Shown here: piece after piece, positions 58,263 to 64,000 of the stretch
How the letters are laid out: every line of letters begins with the position of its first letter
Numbering within the stretch: position 1 is the first letter of the stretch
DNA from: Odobenus rosmarus divergens
Taxonomy: Eukaryota; Chordata; Mammalia; Carnivora; Odobenidae
Assembly (NCBI RefSeq): GCF_000321225.1
Contig: NW_004450464.1
Span: forward strand, 3,419,569 to 3,483,568
Direction of reading: 5' to 3'
DNA length: 64,000 nucleotides
Made by a program: the position numbers and the translations under genes
The notes under the pieces: generated by a model
What the model saw: the letters and a program-made list of their open reading frames with translations, nothing else
The model's database searches: none
Told to the model about the DNA's origin: nothing

Positions 58263-60204
58263 TAACCTGTGGTTGTACTCAAGGTTAATTCAAGGTATCA
58301 GGAAGGTGTGACTATGGCAAGAGGTAGGGATGACAGGGGCAAATTAATGCAAGATTAGTGGCCTGGATATTGATTCTTATCATGGGATCTTGGAGAAATG
58401 AAGTCATTTTTTAATTAGACTTGTAGTTAATAATAGTAAATGATGCTCAGAATACACTCTCCGTAGCTTTGATATTGACAGTTTCATCACCACTTGTGAA
58501 CTGAAAAGGACAGTGAATAGGAAATTTAGAGAAATGGTAGAATCATAATACACCCATAGGAAAATCGTACATGCTAAGCTTCTTTTCCTGTGTAAGGAAT
58601 ACAAATAGTTTGTCTGTGAACTCATCGGCTCTCAGAACCCCTTGGTGAATAGAAAGATGTCTAGTTGATCATTCTATAGGAGTCTCATGAAGATTATCAC
58701 ATCTGATTTCTTTCTGATGGAAACAACTTACTGAAGTTAACCCTGGTTTTGGAGCAATTTCAGTAAGATCTTGGAGCTCGGAAATGGTATTTTGTTAGAT
58801 CCCTTCCTTACGCATGGTTTTTAAATGGCTGAGTCTGAGAGCTAATAATGAAATTTGTTTCCTGCACTGTGGCACACAAGACAAATAATACATCTCTGTG
58901 TAAGCTACTTTTGCTTATGCAATACATGGATTTGGATCTGATTCTTTCTTGCAGATCCATTTTTGCAAGAATAACAAAAAAAATAACAATAACAAGAAAA
59001 TCCAATTCATGGGAATTCTTACTTTTTTCACAATAATTTATTTTCTTTTTTACTAGATCAAATATAAAAGTAAACATGTCTCTCTACTGAAATTTCTGGT
59101 TTCAATTTACTTTGTTCCTAAAACACTACCACTGTGTTTTGTGTGAATTAGTGCTATGAAGTTTCAGTTAGATATTTTTTAAAGAATTAACACTGTTTTT
59201 TGTAAAAGTCCAATGCAGCTATTACTTGATTAGTAATATGAGGTTGACAAAATTGCCAGCATTTCTAAAGAATACCCTCTACATGGGCATATTTGTTTTA
59301 TTCTAAATATTGAATAAATTCAAAGTAGATAAACCATCTTATATTGTTTTCCCGATATAAAACGTGTCCTGTTCCTTCATTTTACGTAAAGAGTCACAGC
59401 AGCCTGGTACAGTGGAAACAAAATGCTTGTATTTATAAGGTAGAGAAAAAGCAATGAAGACTCTGATTTTAAAAATATTCTCAAGGGAGGTTATATTTTT
59501 TTCAAATTAACAAAAGTAAATTATCATTTTTTTAAAAAATAACTTCAAAGTCATATTCCTGTTTTCCTCTTTAAAAATTAAAATTTTTCAGGTAAGTAAG
59601 TGCGTGAACGTAATCTATCCCCTAGGTTAACTTTTTATATTCTTGGTGGAGTGTAGGCCAATGTGATAACCTCTTACTCTGAGAATTTAATTGCATGTTC
59701 AGGAATATTTTACTTTAAAAAAAAACTACACTATTTCCTGATAAATTGGTTTTATCTTGACTAGTTAGTTTAATATTTCTTTAAGTGTTGTTCTTTTTTT
59801 TTTTTCAACATTATGGCATTGTGGGTTGATGATAAAGCACATTTTTGTTCTAGCCCCGATATCCAGTTTCCATTTTTTCCCACAAAACAGGTTGAGAATC
59901 ATTGCTAATTCTAAACAAGAGACTTTGACTCTATTTTACTTCATTCTTTAGCTCTGGGGAGGTGGAAATCAGTATATGCCACTCATTAACAGCTCATGGC
60001 CCAGGACAGAAGCACAAGGAGTATACGGGGAAGGTGTTATAGCAGTGACCAGAGATACTAGTTCTGGAAGGATGACTCTAATCATGTCTGTTGTTGGTCT
60101 TTAAGTTAAAGAAGCAAGTGTTTCTCATTTACAGAGTGGTGGTTTTGTTTCCCCAATCTGCACTTCAATGATAATTTTAGTACGGTACCCAGTGCTATTT
60201 TTAA
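58263..60204. other. Long AT-rich stretch without repeats or genes
   Basis: About 1.9 kb. Frames here (up to 89 codons) have no recognisable motif. T run at about 59792-59805. Confidence 0.45.
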
Positions 60205-60335
60205 ATGAACACACCTATTCATTTATTTACTCCTTTACCACATACTCATCAAACATATACTACAGGTCAAGTTATAAACTATATGCTGAGAATTCAATGG
60301 GATAGAAGATAGTTGTGAAGTATGCTCAGGCAAAA
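60205..60335 (-). mobile_element. L2 LINE 3' end (reverse)
   Basis: 'attcatttatttactccttt', 'catcaaacatatactacagg' and 'atatgctgagaattcaatgg' fit antisense L2. Confidence 0.55.
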
Positions 60336-60740
60336 CTTACGTGTTAGGGGTTCTGTAATGTAGGTCTCATTTTGCAATAGGGAAACAACCTGCGGGGCTT
60401 TCAGTGGAAACACCTATGGTATACCTTTCCTGGCCTGATTCTAGGTCCGTGGAACAGGAGTTTGATAAAAATGTTAACTTCTCATATTTTGAAGTATTAC
60501 AATGGTAACAAAACCTTTTCTTGTGTAGCTGCTGCTGACACCGGCCCTTTCCACGTTGAACCCCATGCTCCTGCTCTTCTTAATTGCTTGCAGTTCCCAT
60601 TAAGTTCATTGCCTCAGCTTCTCTGATTCTTTTCATACATTAAGTATGATTAACCTGGTGTTTGTGAAAATTTGTTTTTAATTGTTCCTGGCACCAGTGA
60701 GCAAACGGGAATGCTATGGGAGCTAGTGTTCAGTGATGAC
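60336..60740. other. Unannotated sequence, nothing recognised
   Basis: No repeat or gene recognised. Confidence 0.4.
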
Positions 60741-60759
60741 AGAAGTTTATCAAATAATC

Positions 60760-60962
60760 TGGGTGCCTAGGAGGCTGTGTTGGTTAAGTGTCTGCCTTTG
60801 ACTCAGGTCACGATCTCAGGATCCTGGGATTGAGTGAGCCCCACATCGGGCTCCCTGCTCAGCAGGGAGTCTGCTTCTCCCTTTGCCTCTGCCCCTCCCT
60901 GCCCTGCTCGTGCTCTCTCTCTCTCTCTCTCTCTTTCAAATAAATAAATAACATCTTAAAAT
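60760..60962 (+). mobile_element. CAN-SINE with perfect 19-bp TSD
   Basis: 'tgggtgcctaggaggctgtg', 'tgactcaggtcacgatctca', 'cagcagggagtctgcttctc', (CT)n, 'tcaaataaataaataacatc'. TSD 'agaagtttatcaaataatc' at 60741-60759 and 60963-60981, perfect. The SINE body is more diverged than other copies although its TSD is intact. Confidence 0.97.
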
Positions 60963-60981
60963 AGAAGTTTATCAAATAATC

Positions 60982-61430
60982 ATACACATGTATATTTTTT
61001 CCGACTGTAATTACACAGTGATGGTATGAGAATCATTGGAATTTTAAATTAAAAAATATTTTCCTCCAACTTCATGGCAATATTTCCCGAATATTTTCCA
61101 CGGACCTCATAAAAATTAACTTGACAGTAGCCGCTAGAAATATGAGGTAGAAAAACTAGTATATGTCTATATTGTAATCCTTCCCAGAAAAGATGAATGA
61201 AAAAGCAAATAGCTACAAGTTGGTTTCATCGTGTTGAAATATCCTAAGAAAAATTAGATTTTTGTCAGGAGGAAATTTAAAAGTAATTTTGCTTTTATAA
61301 ATTTCAAGCTAGTAATTTTGATCAAGGCATTGGAACTATCATTTGTGATTTCTCTGTAATCATTTCCTTGAACTATTCTTAGTTGAAATCTGACATCTTT
61401 CCCCAACCATGTTGAAGATGCAGCCCACAC
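60982..61430. other. Unannotated sequence, nothing recognised
   Basis: No repeat or gene recognised. Confidence 0.4.
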
Positions 61431-61447
61431 TGAATGAGTTTACTGTT

Positions 61448-61608
61448 TTTTTAAAGATTTCATTTATTTATTTCAGAGACAGAGCACAAGCAGGGGGAAG
61501 GGCAGAGTGAGAAGCAGGCTTCCCACTGAGCAGGGAGCCCGACGCTGGGGTCGATCCCAGGACCCCGGGATCATGACCTGAACCGAAGGCTAGGCCACCC
61601 GGGCACCC
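61448..61608 (-). mobile_element. CAN-SINE (reverse) with internal deletion
   Basis: 'aaagatttcatttatttatt', 'cagggagcccgacgctgggg', 'gggatcatgacctgaaccga', then 'aggctaggccacccgggcac'. About 15-18 bases between 'ccgaaggc' and 'ccacccgg' are missing relative to sister copies. TSD 'tgaatga' plus diverged bases at 61431-61447 and from 61609. Confidence 0.92.
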
Positions 61609-61641
61609 TGAATGACATTACTATTAAAACCACAGTTTCCC

Positions 61642-61833
61642 GGGGCGCCTGGGTGGCTCAGTCGTTAAGCGTCTGCCTTCGGCTCAGGTCATGATCCCAG
61701 GATCTTGGGATCGAGCCCCGCATCAGGCTCCCTGCTCCGCGGGAAGCCTGCTTCTCCCTCTCCCCACTCCCCCTGCTTGTGTTCCCTCTCTCGCTGTCTC
61801 TCTCTGTCAAATAAATAAATAAAATCTTAAAAA
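61642..61833 (+). mobile_element. CAN-SINE
   Basis: 'ggggcgcctgggtggctcag', 'ggctcaggtcatgatcccag', 'gcgggaagcctgcttctccc', 'tctgtcaaataaataaataa'. TSD 'accacagtttccc' at 61629-61641; the right copy at 61836-61851 carries a 2-bp insertion. The 69-codon minus frame here is SINE translation. Confidence 0.97.
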
Positions 61834-61852
61834 AAACCACTACAGTTTCCCT

Positions 61853-62371
61853 TAAAATGCTTGGCATGGTATAGTGGTGCTTGTATACTTAAAATCTCAA
61901 GGTGCACAAAGTACATATAGGACAGAAAATGGACTAAGGCTGATTATGAATACAGGTTCCATTGGGAATAGCTTCTGATTACTTCAGCTGCTTTACTGTG
62001 TGTTCAAGTATTTATTCTCAATTTAAAAAAAAAAAACCCTCCTTTTTGCCACACACTGTCCTTGAGATGATCAGACTTGGTTTCACTAAGATTTTTCCAG
62101 TGATGTGTGGCCCGCCCTGCTTTTCCAGGGGAGCACAAGTGACATTCCATCAGGAAGGTATGGAATCTTTAGGTGCATGGACCCAAGAAAATATTTTTCT
62201 CAGTGGTTAGTGCTTTTTTGTCTCCACTCACCTTTATTTTTTCAAAACACTGTGCACTCGTTGTCCCTGATTAGCTAAGCACCACTCCAGCTAACAGTAA
62301 GTGGCCAATGTTAAACACAAAATAATGTTTTAGAATTCTGTGGAGTTCATGCAAGCTGGTCTGAGGGAACA
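61853..62371. other. Unannotated sequence, nothing recognised
   Basis: No repeat or gene recognised. Confidence 0.4.
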
Positions 62372-62642
62372 ATTTTTTTTAATAATTTTAAATTAATTTC
62401 TTTTTAATTCCAGTATAATTAACATGCAGTGTTACACTTGCTTCAGATGTACAATGTAATGATCCAGCAATTCTGTACATTACTCAGTGATCATCATAAG
62501 TACACTCTTAATCCCCTTCACCGATTTCACCCATCCGCCTACCCACCTCCCCTCTGGTAACCATCAGTTTCTAGTTTCTTCTCTATCTTTAAGAATTTGC
62601 TTTTTTGTTTGTCTCTTTGTCCCCCTTTGTTTGTTTGGTTTC

Positions 62643-63077
62643 TTAAATTCCACAAATGAGTGAAATCATATGGTATTTGTCTATCTCTGACTGACTTTTT
62701 TGACCTAGCATTATACCCTCTAGGTCCATCTCTGTTGTTGCAAATGGCAAGATTTCACTCTTTTTGATGGCTGAGTAATATTCCAGTGTTTGTGTGTGTT
62801 TGTGTGTGTGTGTGTATACCACATCTTCTTTATCCATTCATCTGACAGTGAACACTTGGATTTCTTCCATAATTTGGCTATTGTAAATAATGCTGCAATA
62901 AACATAGGGGTGCCAATATCTTTCTGAGTTAGTGTTTTCATATTCTTTGGGCAAATACCCAGTAGGGGAATTACTGGATCATATGGTAATTCTATTTTTA
63001 AGTTTTTGAGGAACTTCCATACTGGTTTCCACAGTGGTTTCACCAGTTTGCATTCCCACCAACAGTGCATGAGCATT
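62643..63077 (-). pseudogene. LINE-1 ORF2p C-terminal remnant
   Basis: LINE-1 ORF2p is the endonuclease/reverse transcriptase of the retrotransposon; this remnant covers only the C-terminal segment after the RT domain. The minus-strand frame from 63076 begins with a 'HCWWECK' motif and continues 'PYDPVIPLLGI', 'MFIAALFTIAK', 'WIKKMW', all hallmarks of LINE-1 ORF2p C-termini. A CA-repeat (62787-62818 on the plus strand) then adds His/Thr codons and shifts frame. The expected tail ('EYYSAIKKSEILPFA', 'KYHMISLICGI') continues in the next frame to 62643. Nothing here can encode a working enzyme. Confidence 0.9.
62785..62818. repeat. TG microsatellite inside LINE-1
   Basis: (TG)n with TTTG interruptions, lying inside the ORF2 C-terminal code and responsible for the frame change there. 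Confidence 0.9.
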
Positions 63078-63289
63078 CATGATGAAGATGATGATGATGT
63101 CCTTCTTTGTCTCTTGTTACAGTCTGTTTTAATGTCTATTCTGGCTGATGTAAGTACTACTATCAGGCTTTCTTTTTGCTCCCATTCACATGACAAATGT
63201 TTTGCCATCCCTTCACTTTCAGTCTGCATGTGTCTTTAGTTCTGAAATGAGCCTCTTGTAGGCAGCATATAGATGCATTAATTCAGGGA

Positions 63290-63372
63290 TCCTACCCATT
63301 TTGCTCACTACTATATTCTCAGTGCTTGGCAAATAATTGGGGCTCAATTATGTTTGCTAAATAAACTACTGA
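63290..63372 (+). mobile_element. L2 LINE 3' tail
   Basis: 'attttgctcactactatatt', 'ctcagtgcttggcaaataat', 'gctaaataaactactg' match the L2 end ('TTTTGTTCACTGCTGTATCC..'). Confidence 0.65.
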
Positions 63373-63477
63373 AAATAAAACACTTTTGAATTCATTTACA
63401 CTGTAATGTGTGTGCTGCTATATTTATTCTTCTATCTTACATTGAAGGGATTTGTGGATGTGTGTTAGCATAAGCCA

Positions 63478-63575
63478 TAAGCCCCTTGAGGGCAGTGGCA
63501 CTGTCATCTTTCTGTATAAAACCAGAGCAATGTTTAGCACTCATAGCAGGAATTTAATAAATATTTATTTTATTT
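63478..63575 (+). mobile_element. L2 LINE 3' tail
   Basis: 'gccccttgagggcagtggca', 'tagcactcatagcaggaatt' and 'taataaatatttattttatt' match the L2 end. A second L2 tail lies about 100 bp upstream in the same orientation. Confidence 0.75.
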
Positions 63576-64000
63576 GAACGTCTTCGAAACCTGTCTATAG
63601 CAATGAGATGTCTCCCCATGAATATAAATCATATTCAGAGTCAGACAGTAGGGGCTGAGGGCTTAGGAATGACAACAAGACTAAGAAAAGGTGTTTTGCT
63701 GCTGATGGTGTATCATCATAAAATGTATACAGAATAGGCCTGGTAGGAACTTAAAAGGGTACATGAATTCAGTTATCATAATAAAGATAATCACTTTGCA
63801 TTTACATAGCGCTTTGCTGCAAAATGAATTTCAAAGCAATTTGCCAAACATTTTTACAAAGGATCACTTGGCTGAGTCCCAAAGAGTGTCTTCTGGGTTG
63901 GGACCCTGCAGCTGTTCTCAGAGTATTTTGAGACGCCAAAGAGTTGGCTTACTCAGCTGTGCAGGGGAGACATGCTTATGAGAAGCTGCCAGGGGACTGG
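63576..64000. other. Unannotated sequence to window end
   Basis: Nothing recognised. A plus-strand frame of 72 codons near the end has no motif. Confidence 0.4.

Larger units (their letters stand above)
62372..63277 (-). mobile_element. Carnivore LINE-1 (reverse), internally deleted
   Basis: Antisense order: A-rich tail and 3'UTR (62372-62640, 'cagtataattaacatgcagt', 'ttaatccccttcaccgattt'), ORF2 C-terminal code (62643-63077), a GAT-rich linker (63079-63100), then text resembling the ORF2 endonuclease region (63101-63277, 'tctgaaatgagcctcttgta', 'ggcagcatatagatgcatta'). The reverse transcriptase region is absent, so several kb are missing between the two parts. Confidence 0.82.

Noticed and set aside
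10158..61833. tRNA-like A and B box sequences in many places
   Set aside because: They are the tRNA-related heads of CAN-SINEs, not tRNA genes; none has an intact cloverleaf that I can support.

Overview
This is mammalian nuclear DNA, almost certainly from a carnivoran. It is AT-rich and CpG-poor, and it is crowded with tRNA-derived CAN-SINEs of the 'GGGGCGCCTGGGTGGCTCAGT ... TCAGGTCATGATCC ...' type, most with intact target-site duplications (TSDs). It also holds LINE-1 3' ends typical of carnivores. Every full-length SINE is the caniform type seen in bears, seals and mustelids. I saw neither the dog-type SINEC_Cf nor the cat-type variant, so I infer an arctoid carnivore; the species cannot be fixed from the sequence alone.

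I found no exon, protein-coding gene, functional RNA gene, CpG island or CRISPR array. Every open reading frame I looked at is short (about 120 codons or less). Each is unrecognised or explained by a repeat; several are translations of a SINE, of an LTR fragment, or of the decayed C-terminus of LINE-1 ORF2p. The window reads as intergenic or deep intronic DNA. Three layers of transposable elements lie in it.

(1) Old mammalian fossils: MIR and L2 fragments, hAT-Charlie elements (MER5A, MER20, MER3-like) and MLT1/MaLR LTRs, densest at about 1.2-6.1 kb, 11.6-13.1 kb, 30.9-35.3 kb, 39.5-45.4 kb and 51.8-54.9 kb. (2) LINE-1 3' ends of several ages at 2.3, 9.7, 12.8, 19.0, 22.6, 34.95, 43.1, 53.4, 57.9 and 62.4 kb; the last keeps a recognisable ORF2p C-terminus. 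(3) Eighteen CAN-SINE insertions, including one nested pair (55.9-56.4 kb), one inside a MER5A (5.9 kb), one inside a LINE-1 (53.6 kb) and one close inverted pair (61.4-61.8 kb).

Between these lie stretches with no repeat I recognise, the longest at about 6.6-8.9, 13.1-15.0, 15.5-17.2, 26.0-27.7, 28.4-31.0, 36.7-39.5 and 58.3-60.2 kb. I cannot assign function to them; conserved regulatory elements, if present, would most likely be there. Simple repeats include TG/TA tracts, a roughly 100-bp GAAA tract, an AAAAC tract, a C run, a 50-bp tandem duplication and a 27/28-bp tandem duplication. I did not find a new biological system. The most informative signals are structural records of retrotransposition.
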